Assembly (NCBI RefSeq): GCF_027889715.1
Contig: NZ_JAPJZH010000010.1
Span: forward strand, 62,001-126,000
Direction: 5' to 3'
From: Allohoeflea poritis
GTDB taxonomy: Bacteria > Pseudomonadota > Alphaproteobacteria > Rhizobiales > Rhizobiaceae
DNA length: 64,000 nucleotides
The notes beneath the pieces are model-generated. The model had not been told where the DNA came from. It searched no databases and saw only the letters and a list, made by a program, of their open reading frames with translations. Shown here piece after piece: positions 53,172 through 63,023 of the stretch. Position 1 is the stretch's first letter; each line of letters opens with the position of its first letter. Made by a program: the position numbers and the translations under genes.

Positions 53172-54932
53172 CTATGCGGATTTCGGCTTGCCTGCGCGTT
53201 TTTTCTTGGGCGCGGCCGGACGTTTCGCCTTTGCTTTGTTCTTGAAGCCACGCGGTTTTCGACCGTTTTCCGGGCGCTTGTGTTTTTTCCCGCGGCTCTT
53301 CCGTGGATTATCCGGTCGGCGATTGTTTTCAACGTCGGATTCGTCCGGTTGATATTCGCCGATATGCTCGATCGTCAGATCGGGCTCGACACACCCGTCG
53401 TCGCTGATCTTCTTCCAGAACGCGACCACGCAGTCCGGATCGATCTCGAAGAGCGTGTAAGAATTCCTGATCTGGATCGATCCGACAGAGCGGCGCGTGA
53501 TGCCGCCGGAGCGGCATATGATCGGCAGGAGCCGCCTCGGCTCCGCTTTCTGCTTCCTGCCCGTGCTGATGCGGAACCAGACCCCGTCCTGGAATTCCCG
53601 TGTCTTTTTCGGTTCGCTTTCGTCTTGAGCAACGACCGAGATTTCTTCGGCCGCCGGAAGGAAGGACCGGTGCATACGGCAGAAGGCGGCCGCGATCTGC
53701 TCAGCCGTGTATCTTTGGAGCAGGGTGCCGGCAAGGTCCCGTTCGCCGTCATCCGGATCGCCGCTCAAATATGCGCTGTTCAAAAGCCTGTCGTCATCGC
53801 GCTCGGTGATCTGATCGAGGCTGGGTGCCGGGATCCAGGTCAGCTTTATCTTTGCGCCGCGCACCAGGCGCTCGGCGCTGCGCTTCCGGTCGCCGCCTAC
53901 CACCACGGCGCAAACGCCCTTGCGTCCGGCGCGGCCCGTGCGGCCGCTTCTGTGCAGCAGTGTTTCCGGATCGTTCGGAAGATCGGCGTGGACCACGAGA
54001 TCGAGCTCCGGCAGGTCGATGCCGCGCGCCGCGACGTCGGTGGCCACACAAACCCGGGCGCGCCCGTCGCGGATCGACTGCAATGCATGCGACCGTTCGC
54101 TCTGGCTCAGTTCACCTGAAAGCGCGACCGCGGAAAAACCGCGATTTGCCAGGCGGCTGGACAGGCGTTTGACCTCGCCACGGGTACCGCAGAATACGAT
54201 GGACCGGGGCGCATCATGGAAGCGCAGGAGGTTGATGACCGCGTTTTCGCGCTCGTTCGGGGCCACCACATGGGCGAAATAGGTGATATCGGCGTGATGG
54301 CTTCGTTCTCCATGGACCGATATGCTTTCCGCGTCCCGCTGATAGCGTTTCGCCAATGCGGTTACCGTGCGCGGCAGGGTGGCCGAGAACATCAGCGTGC
54401 GGCGGTCCTGCGGCGCGGCATCGAGAATGAACTCCAGATCCTCGCGAAATCCGAGGTCGAGCATCTCATCCGCTTCATCGAGCACAACCGTTCGCAGCTC
54501 TGTTGTGTCGAGCGAGCCGCGTGTGATGTGATCGCGAAGCCGCCCCGGCGTTCCGACGACAATGTCCACGCCGCGCTCAAGGGCACGCCGTTCGCTGCGC
54601 GGATCCATGCCGCCGACGCAGGAGGAAACACGCAAACCGGTCCGTTCGAACAGCCATTCGAATTCACGGCGCACCTGCAATGCAAGCTCGCGTGTCGGCG
54701 CGACGATAAGCGCGAGGGGCGACGCGCCTTCCGCATCGTTTCGGGCATCGATCACACCGCGCGAAATCGCAAGGCCGAAAGCCACCGTCTTGCCCGAGCC
54801 GGTCTGGGCGGAGACGAGAAGATCGCCGTGATCCTTATCCAGAACGGCGGACTGAACGGGTGTGAATTCGGTAAAGCCGCGTTGGTTCAACGCGGCGGCA
54901 AGCGCCGGATCGACGCGCTCGAAGGCAGACAT
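53172..54932 (-). CDS. DEAD-box ATP-dependent RNA helicase (DbpA/DeaD type)
   Basis: A 586-residue RNA helicase. Q motif FTEFTPVQ, motif I AQTGSGKT (42-49), Ia PTRELALQ, II DEAD (LDEADEMLDLGF), III SAT and VI HRSGRTGRAG are intact. After the two RecA-like domains comes a DbpA/CsdA-type RNA-binding domain (PF03880-like, about 440-540) and a Lys/Arg-rich tail. Such proteins assist ribosome assembly and cold-shock RNA remodelling. The C-terminal tail is basic enough to bind RNA nonspecifically. No operon partner; the divergent side has a short gap to the L,D-transpeptidase. Confidence 0.93.
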   Translation of the reverse strand: MSAFERVDPALAAALNQRGFTEFTPVQSAVLDKDHGDLLVSAQTGSGKTVAFGLAISRGVIDARNDAEGASPLALIVAPTRELALQVRREFEWLFERTGLRVSSCVGGMDPRSERRALERGVDIVVGTPGRLRDHITRGSLDTTELRTVVLDEADEMLDLGFREDLEFILDAAPQDRRTLMFSATLPRTVTALAKRYQRDAESISVHGERSHHADITYFAHVVAPNERENAVINLLRFHDAPRSIVFCGTRGEVKRLSSRLANRGFSAVALSGELSQSERSHALQSIRDGRARVCVATDVAARGIDLPELDLVVHADLPNDPETLLHRSGRTGRAGRKGVCAVVVGGDRKRSAERLVRGAKIKLTWIPAPSLDQITERDDDRLLNSAYLSGDPDDGERDLAGTLLQRYTAEQIAAAFCRMHRSFLPAAEEISVVAQDESEPKKTREFQDGVWFRISTGRKQKAEPRRLLPIICRSGGITRRSVGSIQIRNSYTLFEIDPDCVVAFWKKISDDGCVEPDLTIEHIGEYQPDESDVENNRRPDNPRKSRGKKHKRPENGRKPRGFKNKAKAKRPAAPKKKRAGKPKSA

Positions 54933-55034
54933 ATGAGCAGAACTTTCGTGAAGGCGCTTTGAGTTGCCGCGCCGCTTGGCCGCCTGACTGTTCAGGCAGG
55001 TTCCGCGCTGCTCTACAGCCTGACGCCCGGAACG

Positions 55035-56411
55035 TCAATCCGACCAGTTGTTGGTCACGACAATGAAATCCGTGCCCTTGTGGGCTTCGTCGTTGATGCC
55101 TCCGTCGGCAATGACGATCGAGGAACCGGCGACGGTCATGACAAGAAGGCGCGAGCGCACATATTGCGGCAGGTGAACGCGGTCGAGCGTGGCATGGACC
55201 CCTGACGCGCGGATGGCGCTGTATTCGTCCAGTTCGAGCAGTGGCGAAGTGGCCACGCTATCCGCGAGCTGCATATGCTGCCATTGAAGCTTGTCAGGCT
55301 CCATGCGGTGGGCAATCGCCGACAGGAAATGCGTGCCGAGGGGCTGGGTCGGGTTGTCTATGAAGACCGGCGCGTCGAAGAGCGGCCGGAAGCCCTGGCG
55401 AACATAGATATGCCCGGTGGAGAAGCCGCCACGGCCGGTGTCCTGCGACAGCTCGCGGGCCAGAGCCACCGAAACCGCCCCGGTCGGCTCCAGCTCCCGG
55501 TCCCTCTGGTAGCGCAGGATCGCATCGCCCATCTCGCTGCCGATCAGACCGTCTTCGCTGCCGGCCTCGAAGCCGAGCTGATTGAGCATGGACTGGATGT
55601 CGCGAACGAGCTCGCGGCCCGTCCTCTGGGTGATCAGAATGCGAATGGGATCGCGCGATGACGGCATGACAAAACCGTCATCGGCATCAACGAGTTCCAT
55701 ATGCGCGTCAAAGCTGCTGCGAAGCTCGAGATTGTCGGAGGTTGTGTCCGCGTCGCTGCCCGATTCGGCATTGCCTGATCCGAACACCACCATCGAACCG
55801 GTGGACTTGCGGTTCATCGGCTTGACCACCACCGGCGTGATGGCCGCAGACCGCGCCACGGTCTGAGCGGGTTTGCCGCCCGGATAGAACAGCTTGTTGT
55901 GGGCGATGGGGCGCGGCAGGCGCTCATCTTCCGTAATCAGCACATGTGCCCCGGTTCCGGTAAAGCCGAAAAGCTGTTTCGCAAATGCGCCCGGCATTCG
56001 AATGCAGCCATGCGATGCCGGATAATCGGGAACGTGATCGGATTCGTGCAGCGCGATGCCCGACCAGGTCAGGCGCTGCATGAAGGGCATGGGCGCCTGG
56101 CTATAGATGTTGGATTTGTGATGACGCCGTTTTTCCAGGATGCTGAAGATGCCCGTCGGTGTTCTGTGACCTTGTTTTCCGGTCGATACATGGGTGCGCG
56201 CGACAATTTCGTCGCCGACGATGACCCGCATGGACTGATTGTCCAGCGAAACAAGCATCAGTACCGGCTCGACCGGCCGTTCATTCGGAAGAATGGACGG
56301 TATGGCGCCCGAATCCCTGACATGGACGCTGGCCGCCTGTGCCGGCCCATCGGCAAAGAGCGCGGTCGTCGAAATCGCGAGCGTGATGCCTATCGAAGAC
56401 AGAATACGCAT
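55035..56411 (-). CDS. L,D-transpeptidase with peptidoglycan-binding domain
   Basis: A 458-residue secreted protein with a signal peptide (IGITLAISTTALFADGPAQA). The YkuD domain is at about 48-150: His122 in ALHESDHVPDY and the catalytic Cys136 in ASHGCIRM. A peptidoglycan_binding_1 domain follows near 290-350 (VRDIQSMLNQLGFEAG...DAILRYQRD). Such enzymes make 3-3 crosslinks or attach proteins to peptidoglycan; the 100-residue C-terminal extension is of unknown role. ATG 56411 starts the signal peptide; the frame to 56504 is unsupported. It is divergent from the isomerase gene. Confidence 0.9.
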   Translation of the reverse strand: MRILSSIGITLAISTTALFADGPAQAASVHVRDSGAIPSILPNERPVEPVLMLVSLDNQSMRVIVGDEIVARTHVSTGKQGHRTPTGIFSILEKRRHHKSNIYSQAPMPFMQRLTWSGIALHESDHVPDYPASHGCIRMPGAFAKQLFGFTGTGAHVLITEDERLPRPIAHNKLFYPGGKPAQTVARSAAITPVVVKPMNRKSTGSMVVFGSGNAESGSDADTTSDNLELRSSFDAHMELVDADDGFVMPSSRDPIRILITQRTGRELVRDIQSMLNQLGFEAGSEDGLIGSEMGDAILRYQRDRELEPTGAVSVALARELSQDTGRGGFSTGHIYVRQGFRPLFDAPVFIDNPTQPLGTHFLSAIAHRMEPDKLQWQHMQLADSVATSPLLELDEYSAIRASGVHATLDRVHLPQYVRSRLLVMTVAGSSIVIADGGINDEAHKGTDFIVVTNNWSD

Positions 56412-56624
56412 GACAAGGGCTGCCTCCCGTTTGCAGCCTGACCATACGGCCACAGGATTAGAAATCCGTAAACCGGTTTTGCTGCAAGGAAGCGCCCCGC
56501 ACAAGCAGCCATTAGGTAAGGGAACTCCATTGCCTTTTACGTAAACGTTATTTATCCCTTGTGGACGCTGTCGAGGCGCGGCGCTTGATGTCGCCGCCGA
56601 AGGTTACCGTCCAGGAGGTTGGAA

Positions 56625-57224
56625 TTGTCCAAAACCATTGATTTTTATTATGATTTCGTAAGCAGTGCATCCTATATCGCCTACAAGCGGCTGCCTGAGA
56701 TGATCGAGAAGGCCGGCGGCAAGATCAATTGGAAACCGATGGTTCTGGGCGGTGTGTTCAAGGCGGTCGGCAATAGCGGACCCGCCAATATCCCGGCCAA
56801 GGGCAAGTGGATGTTCGACGACATGATGCGGATCAGCGGCAAGCACGGCTTCAAATTTTCCGTCAACCCGAAATTTCCTCTCAACACGATCATGGTCCTG
56901 CGTGGAGCCGTGGCGGCGGAAAAGTTCGGCGACGATGTCCTCAAGAAATATATGGATGTCATGTTCGATGGCGCCTGGGCCAATGACGACGATATTTCCG
57001 ACCCCGCGGTGGTCATGGAGCTGATGGACAAGGCCGGCCTGCCCGCGCAGGAGATCGCCAACATGGTGCAGGACCAGGCCATCAAGGACGAGCTTCGCGC
57101 CAATACGGAAGAAGCGGTCGAGCGCGGCGCATTCGGGGCCCCGACGTTCTTCGTCAACGGCGAGATGCATTGGGGACAGGACCGGATTGACGATGTCATG
57201 GAGGCTTTCCACAAGGAAAGCTGA
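56625..57224 (+). CDS. 2-hydroxychromene-2-carboxylate isomerase family (thioredoxin-fold)
   Basis: A 199-residue DsbA-fold/kappa-GST protein. The N-terminal motif FYYDFVSSASYIAYKRL places Ser where DsbA has catalytic Cys, as in glutathione-dependent HCCA isomerases of naphthalene degradation; the cis-Pro loop is GAFGAPTFFVNGE. No aromatic degradation genes are nearby, so the true substrate may differ. TTG 56625 is chosen because AGGAGG (56613-56618) is six bases upstream; TTG 56619 is too close to it. It is followed by the DUF2339 gene 73 bases later. Confidence 0.85.
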   Translation: MSKTIDFYYDFVSSASYIAYKRLPEMIEKAGGKINWKPMVLGGVFKAVGNSGPANIPAKGKWMFDDMMRISGKHGFKFSVNPKFPLNTIMVLRGAVAAEKFGDDVLKKYMDVMFDGAWANDDDISDPAVVMELMDKAGLPAQEIANMVQDQAIKDELRANTEEAVERGAFGAPTFFVNGEMHWGQDRIDDVMEAFHKES

Positions 57225-57297
57225 GGCAGCATTGACCGGGGATTGCAGCAGTCCGTAACGTCTTGATCCTGGTTGCGGAGGAAAAGGATGCGGGCCC

Positions 57298-59976
57298 ATG
57301 TTTGACCTGATGGCGCCGATTCTGTTGCTGGCGGCGCTGCTGGTCGTCGGCCCGATCCTGGGAACCATAGCTTTTTTCAAGGTGCGGACCCTGCAACGGG
57401 AAGTCGACAAGCTGCGTGCAAGCCTGGCCGGTTCAGCGCCGGATGTATCGGCAGCGGTGTCGGTCCCGTCCGTCGGGTCCAGGTCCGAGGCTCCTGAGCG
57501 GCAGCCGGAAGAAGACGATATCAGGGCCGATGAACCGGCGGCGTCCGAAGAGCCGGCCGATGACGACGGCGATAAGGACGCACCACCCGAAGCGCCCGCT
57601 GCGCAGCCGGATACGGGAGGACGGGGCCTCGAAGAAACCGTCGGCGCCAAATGGGCCGTCTGGGTCGGAGGGCTGGCGCTGGCGCTCGGCGCCGTTTTCA
57701 TGGTCCGCTACTCCATCGAGCAGGGTATTCTCGGGCCGGGCGCCCGTATCCTTGCCGGCCTGTTCTTTTCAGCCGCGCTCATCGCCGTCGGCGAGTGGAC
57801 ACGCGGGCGCGGCGCAGCCTACTCCGTCGGCGGTTTCGAGAGCGCCAATGTTCCGGCGATCCTGACCGCGGCGGGAACACTCGGAGCATTTGCGACCATA
57901 TACGCGGCTTACCAGCTTTATGGCTTCCTCGCGCCCGGTATGGCCTTCATCGCGCTCGGGCTTGTCGCGGTTGCAACGATGATTGCCGCACTGCTGCACG
58001 GGCCGCTGCTTGCAGCAATCGGCATTGTCGGCAGTTACGTCGTTCCCTTCCTGGTCAGTTCGCAGGAGCCGAATACGGCCGGTCTTGGCCTTTACGCATT
58101 CGCGGTCTCTATTGCCGCCTTCGGTGTCGGTCGCCTTCGCCTCTGGCGATGGCTGGCGGTGATCGCCGCGCTTGGGCTCGTCTTCTTCGGCGCCCTGATG
58201 TTTATCCTTGCAACGCAAGGTGAAAAGCCGATTGTCGGCATTTATATTCTCGCCACCTGGGCAGCCGTCTTCTACGTCTTTGTCTCCAGCCTCTATCAAC
58301 GGTCGATATCGGAATGTCCGGTCAATGACCGGATTGCCGTTCTGATGCTGTCTCTGGTGCTTGTGTTGGCGCTGGGCTTCGTGGTCACCGATACCGATGC
58401 CGCCACCGTAGTCGGCCTGCTGTTGCTGGTCTTCATTCCTTTCGCTTCCGCCTTCTTTTATCCGGCGATCCGCCTGATTGTTCCGGTTGCCAGCCTGGTT
58501 GTCGTGCTCGGCTATGCGGGTTGGGAACTCACGGCCGATAGCTGGGCGCCGCTCGCCTATGGTCCCGATGCGCCGGGTTCGATCAATCCGAACATCCTCC
58601 CGGGTTATCAGCAGAAGGTGCTGTCGCTCTTCGGCGGCTTGGGCTTTGCGATCGCGGCGCTGGCCGGTGCCATAGGCCTCTTCGGAGCGTTGCGATCGGC
58701 CGCCCGGGTGCCGCTCGCCTTTGGCGGCGCGTTCGTGCCGCCGCTGATCCTCGCAGTCTGTTATGCGCGCACCGACTTTCTTGACGTATCCGTGCGTCTC
58801 GGCGTCATTGCGCTGGTCTTGAGCATCGCGCTTTACGCGGTGGCGCAATATGCCGATCGCCGGCTGTCGGATACGAGCGCGGGCAGGGCGGGCGTTGCCG
58901 CCAACTATATGATCGCGGCTCTTTCGACCTTGACGCTCGGTCTGTGCATGGTCCTCGAACGCGGCGCACTCACGGTCTCGCTTGCGCTGATGGCACCGGC
59001 CACCGCTTATATCTACAGTCGCAACCCGCTGGCGGCGCTGCGGCCGCTGGCGCTGGTTCCGGCGGTGCTCTGGGCGGCGCGCATTGCCTGGGATCCGGCC
59101 ATCGTGGGCGGGTCGCTGGGCGACACACCGGTCTTCAACTGGCTGCTTTACGGTTATGGAATTCCGGCAATCGGTTTCGTTGCGGCCGCCTGGCTGCTCG
59201 CCCGCCACGGCCGCGACCGCTGGCTTGACGTGATGGAGGCCGTGGCCGTGGCGACGGTGACGGCGGCTCCTGCGATTGTCGGCTTGCACGCGCTCGATCC
59301 CGAGGCCGTTTTCACACCGATCGACACGCTGCCCGAAGCGGCTCTGCTGGTGCTCGTTGGTGGAGGGGTGGCCCTCGGCATCCTGCAGTTGCGGCTGGCA
59401 GGCGTCAGCGCGACACTGCGCGTGGCCACCGATATCCTGGGCTATGCCGGCATGATTGTCGCGGTCTTGTGCCTCATCGGAATTTACAATCCGTTGTTGA
59501 CCGGCGCCACCATCGGAAAAAGCTGGTTCTTCAACATTCTGGCCTTCAGCTATCTGTTGCCCGGTTTACTTTATGGCGTCCTTGGTCTCCGGAGCGCTGC
59601 AGTTCGGCCCGTCTATGCGATTGGAGCCTACAGCGTCAGCGGCGTCCTGCTCTTTGCCTGGATCAGCCTTTCCATCCGCCACTGGTTCCATCCGGTCGCC
59701 CTTGATGTCGGTCCGACGAGCGATCCGGAGCTGTACACCTATTCGGCGGCGTGGCTGGCCATCGGCATCGCGACGCTTGCGGCAGGCATGATAGGCGGCG
59801 TCCGGACGTTGCGCCTGCTTTCCGGTGTCATCATCGTGGTTGTCGTCGCCAAGGTTTTCGTGGTCGATATGTCGAGCCTGACGGGTTTCCTGCGGGCGTT
59901 GTCATTCATCGGCCTCGGCGCCGTGCTCGTCGCGATCGGACTTGTCTATCAGCGGCTGTTGCGCCGGCATGCTTAG
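57298..59976 (+). CDS. DUF2339 polytopic membrane protein
   Basis: An 892-residue protein with one N-terminal helix, an acidic Pro/Glu-rich linker (about 60-105) and then more than 20 predicted membrane helices. The stretch GAKWAVWVGGLALALGAVFMVRY and the QGILGPGARI motif are hallmarks of DUF2339. Members are widespread in Gram-negative bacteria and largely uncharacterised. ATG 57298 follows a GGAGGAAAAGGA site. It overlaps the end of the convergent ABC-F gene by four bases. No partner gene suggests its job. Confidence 0.88.
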   Translation: MFDLMAPILLLAALLVVGPILGTIAFFKVRTLQREVDKLRASLAGSAPDVSAAVSVPSVGSRSEAPERQPEEDDIRADEPAASEEPADDDGDKDAPPEAPAAQPDTGGRGLEETVGAKWAVWVGGLALALGAVFMVRYSIEQGILGPGARILAGLFFSAALIAVGEWTRGRGAAYSVGGFESANVPAILTAAGTLGAFATIYAAYQLYGFLAPGMAFIALGLVAVATMIAALLHGPLLAAIGIVGSYVVPFLVSSQEPNTAGLGLYAFAVSIAAFGVGRLRLWRWLAVIAALGLVFFGALMFILATQGEKPIVGIYILATWAAVFYVFVSSLYQRSISECPVNDRIAVLMLSLVLVLALGFVVTDTDAATVVGLLLLVFIPFASAFFYPAIRLIVPVASLVVVLGYAGWELTADSWAPLAYGPDAPGSINPNILPGYQQKVLSLFGGLGFAIAALAGAIGLFGALRSAARVPLAFGGAFVPPLILAVCYARTDFLDVSVRLGVIALVLSIALYAVAQYADRRLSDTSAGRAGVAANYMIAALSTLTLGLCMVLERGALTVSLALMAPATAYIYSRNPLAALRPLALVPAVLWAARIAWDPAIVGGSLGDTPVFNWLLYGYGIPAIGFVAAAWLLARHGRDRWLDVMEAVAVATVTAAPAIVGLHALDPEAVFTPIDTLPEAALLVLVGGGVALGILQLRLAGVSATLRVATDILGYAGMIVAVLCLIGIYNPLLTGATIGKSWFFNILAFSYLLPGLLYGVLGLRSAAVRPVYAIGAYSVSGVLLFAWISLSIRHWFHPVALDVGPTSDPELYTYSAAWLAIGIATLAAGMIGGVRTLRLLSGVIIVVVVAKVFVVDMSSLTGFLRALSFIGLGAVLVAIGLVYQRLLRRHA

Positions 59977-61853
59977 CCCTTTGACGCATCCTCGTATTCG
60001 CCGGACAGAAGCAGCCACTGCTCCTCGGCTTCGGCCAGTTGCGCCTGCGCATTGCTGCGCTCCTTGGCCTTGAGCGCTGCCCTGTCCGGTGACTTTTCGT
60101 AGATTTGCGGGTCCGCCAGCTCCGCATCGAGCTGTTGAATCAGCGCCTCAAGACGCCCCGTCAAGGCTTCAATTTCATTGATCTTTTTCTTCAAAGGCGC
60201 CAGTTCCTTGCGTCGGTCGGCGGCGGCCCGGCGCTGTTCCGCCTTCGACGCTCCGCCCGGAACGTCCTTTTGCCGGCTCTGCCCGCGCGATCCGCTCACC
60301 ACAATGCTGCGGTATTCCTCCAGATCGCCTTCGAAACTCTGGACGGTTCCGTCCTTGACCAGCCACAGCCGGTCCGCCGTCGCCTCGATCAGGTGCTGGT
60401 CATGCGAAATCAGGATAACCGCGCCATCGAAGGTATTGAGCGCATCGATCAGCGCCGACCGGCTGTCGATATCCAGATGGTTGGTCGGCTCGTCGAGGAT
60501 CATGAGATGCGGCCCCTCGAATGTCGCGAGACCCATGAGGAGGCGGGCTTTCTCGCCGCCGGAAAGATCGCGGGCAGGGGTGTCCATCTTTTCCGTCGAT
60601 AGCCCCATCTGCGCCACACGCGAGCGCACCTCGGCTTCCGGCGCATCCGGCAGCCGTTTGCGCACATGTTCATAGGCGCTGGCGGTTGGCACGAGGTCGT
60701 CGATCTGGTGTTGCGCGAAATAGCCGATCTTGAGGTTCGGCGCGCGGGTCATGACGCCGCTACCCGGTTGCAGTTTTTCCGATATCAGCTTCGCGAAGGT
60801 GGATTTGCCGTTGCCGTTGGCGCCAAGCAGGGCAATGCGGTCGTCATTGTCGATGCGCAGGTTCAGCCTGCTGAGCACCGAATCGCCCGGATTGTATCCG
60901 ACCGAGACCCCTTCAAGCTTGATGATGGGGGAGGCGGGCTGTTTCTTCGGTGCCTGAAAGGCAAAGCCCTGCACATGCTCCTCGACAACCGCTGAAATGT
61001 CGCCGAGGCGTTCGATCGCCTTGAGGCGCGACTGGGCCTGGCGCGCTTTCGAGGCCTTGTAGCGGAAGCGCTCGACAAAGGCTTCCATGTGCTTGCGCCT
61101 GGCCTGCTGCTTCTCGCGCGCCTTCATCTGCAACTCGCGCGCGGCGGCGCGCTGGCGCTCGAACTGGTCGAACGGGCCGCGATAGAACACAAGCTTCTTG
61201 CGCTCCAGATGCACGATGGAATTGACGGCCCGGTTTAGCAGGTCGCGGTCGTGGCTGATGATGATTACCGTGTGCGGGTATCGCCGCACATAATCCTCAA
61301 GCCACAGCGTGCCTTCCAGGTCGAGATAGTTCGTCGGCTCGTCAAGCAGCAGCAGATCGGGTTGCGCGAACAGCACGGCGGCAAGGGCCACGCGCATGCG
61401 CCACCCGCCGGAAAAACTCGAAGCCGGGCGCTTCTGTGCCTCGTTGTCGAAGCCGAGCCCGGAGAGAATGCTGGCGGCGCGCGACTCCGCCGAATGCGCA
61501 CCGATATCGGTCAGCCGGGTCTGAATCTCGGCAATACGGTGCGGGTCCGTTGCCGTCTCGGCTTCCTGCAACAGGGCGACGCGCTCGGTATCGGCCTCGA
61601 GAACGATGTCGATCAGCGGCTCCTCGGTTCCCGGCGCTTCCTGCGCGACCTGGCCGATGCGGCAGTTCCTTGGCAGGCTGACCGTGCCGGTTTCGGCGGT
61701 AAGATCGCCGCAGATGACGCGAAACAGGGTCGATTTGCCGGCGCCGTTGCGGCCGACCAGACCGGCCTTGGTTCCTTCCGGCAGAGTCAGGGAGGCGTGA
61801 TCGATCAGCAGGCGTCCGGCGATGCGGGCCGAGATGTCGGACAGGGTCAGCAT
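59973..61853 (-). CDS. ABC-F family ATPase (Uup/YheS group)
   Basis: A soluble 626-residue protein with two ABC domains and no membrane segment: Walker A GRNGAGKS (34-41) and GANGNGKS, signatures SFSGGWRMR and LSGGEKARL, Walker B with LLLDEPTNYLD and LILDEPTNHLD, the ABC-F hallmark. The linker between domains (about 230-300) is rich in Arg/Lys, and the C-terminus is coiled coil. ABC-F proteins act on ribosome E-site tRNA during stalled or difficult translation. Subgroup assignment to YheS/Uup is by layout. The product is translated from ATG 61853. Confidence 0.93.
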   Translation of the reverse strand: MLTLSDISARIAGRLLIDHASLTLPEGTKAGLVGRNGAGKSTLFRVICGDLTAETGTVSLPRNCRIGQVAQEAPGTEEPLIDIVLEADTERVALLQEAETATDPHRIAEIQTRLTDIGAHSAESRAASILSGLGFDNEAQKRPASSFSGGWRMRVALAAVLFAQPDLLLLDEPTNYLDLEGTLWLEDYVRRYPHTVIIISHDRDLLNRAVNSIVHLERKKLVFYRGPFDQFERQRAAARELQMKAREKQQARRKHMEAFVERFRYKASKARQAQSRLKAIERLGDISAVVEEHVQGFAFQAPKKQPASPIIKLEGVSVGYNPGDSVLSRLNLRIDNDDRIALLGANGNGKSTFAKLISEKLQPGSGVMTRAPNLKIGYFAQHQIDDLVPTASAYEHVRKRLPDAPEAEVRSRVAQMGLSTEKMDTPARDLSGGEKARLLMGLATFEGPHLMILDEPTNHLDIDSRSALIDALNTFDGAVILISHDQHLIEATADRLWLVKDGTVQSFEGDLEEYRSIVVSGSRGQSRQKDVPGGASKAEQRRAAADRRKELAPLKKKINEIEALTGRLEALIQQLDAELADPQIYEKSPDRAALKAKERSNAQAQLAEAEEQWLLLSGEYEDASKG

Positions 61854-61902
61854 GCCCGCTTATTGGATCGGCGGCTGCCCGATGGCAAGCGGAAAGTTGC
61901 CG

Positions 61903-62805
61903 TCAAGCGCTGGTGCGCGTGGCAAATTCGGACGCGTAGTGATCGCGCTGCAACCGCGCCGCCGTTACCGAATTCTTCAAAAGGGTCGCCACCGTGACGG
62001 GGCCGACACCACCGGGCACCGGGGTGATCCAGCCGGCGACATCCGCGCAGCTTTCGAAATCGGCATCACCGACAACCTTCGGGCCGTCGGCCGTATCGAT
62101 CTGGTTGATGCCGATATCGATTAGGACCGCGCCGGGTTTGAGCATGGCGCCGGTCACGAGGCCCGGCTTGCCGACGGCGACGAAGACGGCATCCGCCGAG
62201 CGCGAATGCATGGCAATGTTGCGCGTCTCGTGATGACAGACCGTAACGGTCGCGCCCTGCGCCATCAGCAGAAAGGCGATCGGCTTGCCGACAATGGCCG
62301 AATGGCCGATAACCGTGACCTCCAGGCCTTCCAGATTGACGCCCGTCGACTTGAGCAGCTCCACGGCGGCCACCGCGGTGCAGGGCCCCATCTTCAGGTC
62401 GTTGTAAACGATGTCGCCGATATTCGACGGGTGCATGCCCTCGACATCCTTGAGTGGATGCACCGTTCGTTGCAGTCGCCGCTCGGTTAGATGCTTCGGG
62501 GTCGGGCGCTGGATGATGATGCCGGTGACGCGCGGATCCGTATTAAGACCCTGGATGATGCCGAGCAGTTCGTCACGGCCGATTTCCGCCGGATAGTGGC
62601 GTGCCTCGAAGGCGATGCCTGTTTTCTCGGCTGCTTTCTGCTGGTTGCGGACATAAAGTGCCGACGCCTCCACATCGCCCATGGAAATCGAGACCAGTTT
62701 CACCGGCCAGCCTTCCGTCTTGAGCGTTTCCACCTCGGACGCGACATCCTTGCGGATCTGTGCGGCTATCGCCCTGCCATTGAGCAGCTTGTACGAATTG
62801 GGCAT
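61903..62805 (-). CDS. folD: Bifunctional methylenetetrahydrofolate dehydrogenase/cyclohydrolase
   Basis: Interconverts 5,10-methylene-, methenyl- and 10-formyl-tetrahydrofolate, feeding purine synthesis. The 300-residue enzyme has the catalytic Tyr51 and Lys57 in ALYVRNQQKAAEKTGI, the signature segment MHPSNIGDI, the nucleotide-binding VTVIGHSAIVGKP and the C-terminal TPVPGGVGPVTVATL. Start ATG 62805. Metabolic link to PurF is by pathway only; no operon with it. Confidence 0.96.
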   Translation of the reverse strand: MPNSYKLLNGRAIAAQIRKDVASEVETLKTEGWPVKLVSISMGDVEASALYVRNQQKAAEKTGIAFEARHYPAEIGRDELLGIIQGLNTDPRVTGIIIQRPTPKHLTERRLQRTVHPLKDVEGMHPSNIGDIVYNDLKMGPCTAVAAVELLKSTGVNLEGLEVTVIGHSAIVGKPIAFLLMAQGATVTVCHHETRNIAMHSRSADAVFVAVGKPGLVTGAMLKPGAVLIDIGINQIDTADGPKVVGDADFESCADVAGWITPVPGGVGPVTVATLLKNSVTAARLQRDHYASEFATRTSA

Positions 62806-63023
62806 CGTTTCGCCTCCCTCATTACGGCGCGATCATAGTGTGGGTAAGGCCTGACGATACAGCCCCAAATGCGGCGCATGATGGAGCCAATGCGTCAGCG
62901 GTTTACAGCATACTATCAAATTAAGGTGACACGGGAGTGCCGGCTCGCGAAGCTGTTGAAACGCCGGGCAAAAACGGCACAATGCCGCAAAACGCATCCA
63001 AGGCAACCATCGCGGAGTATTTC

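Noticed and set aside
57769-59289. 506-codon frame opposite the DUF2339 gene
   Set aside because: Arg/Gln/Asp-rich shadow of a hydrophobic membrane protein; typical artefact.
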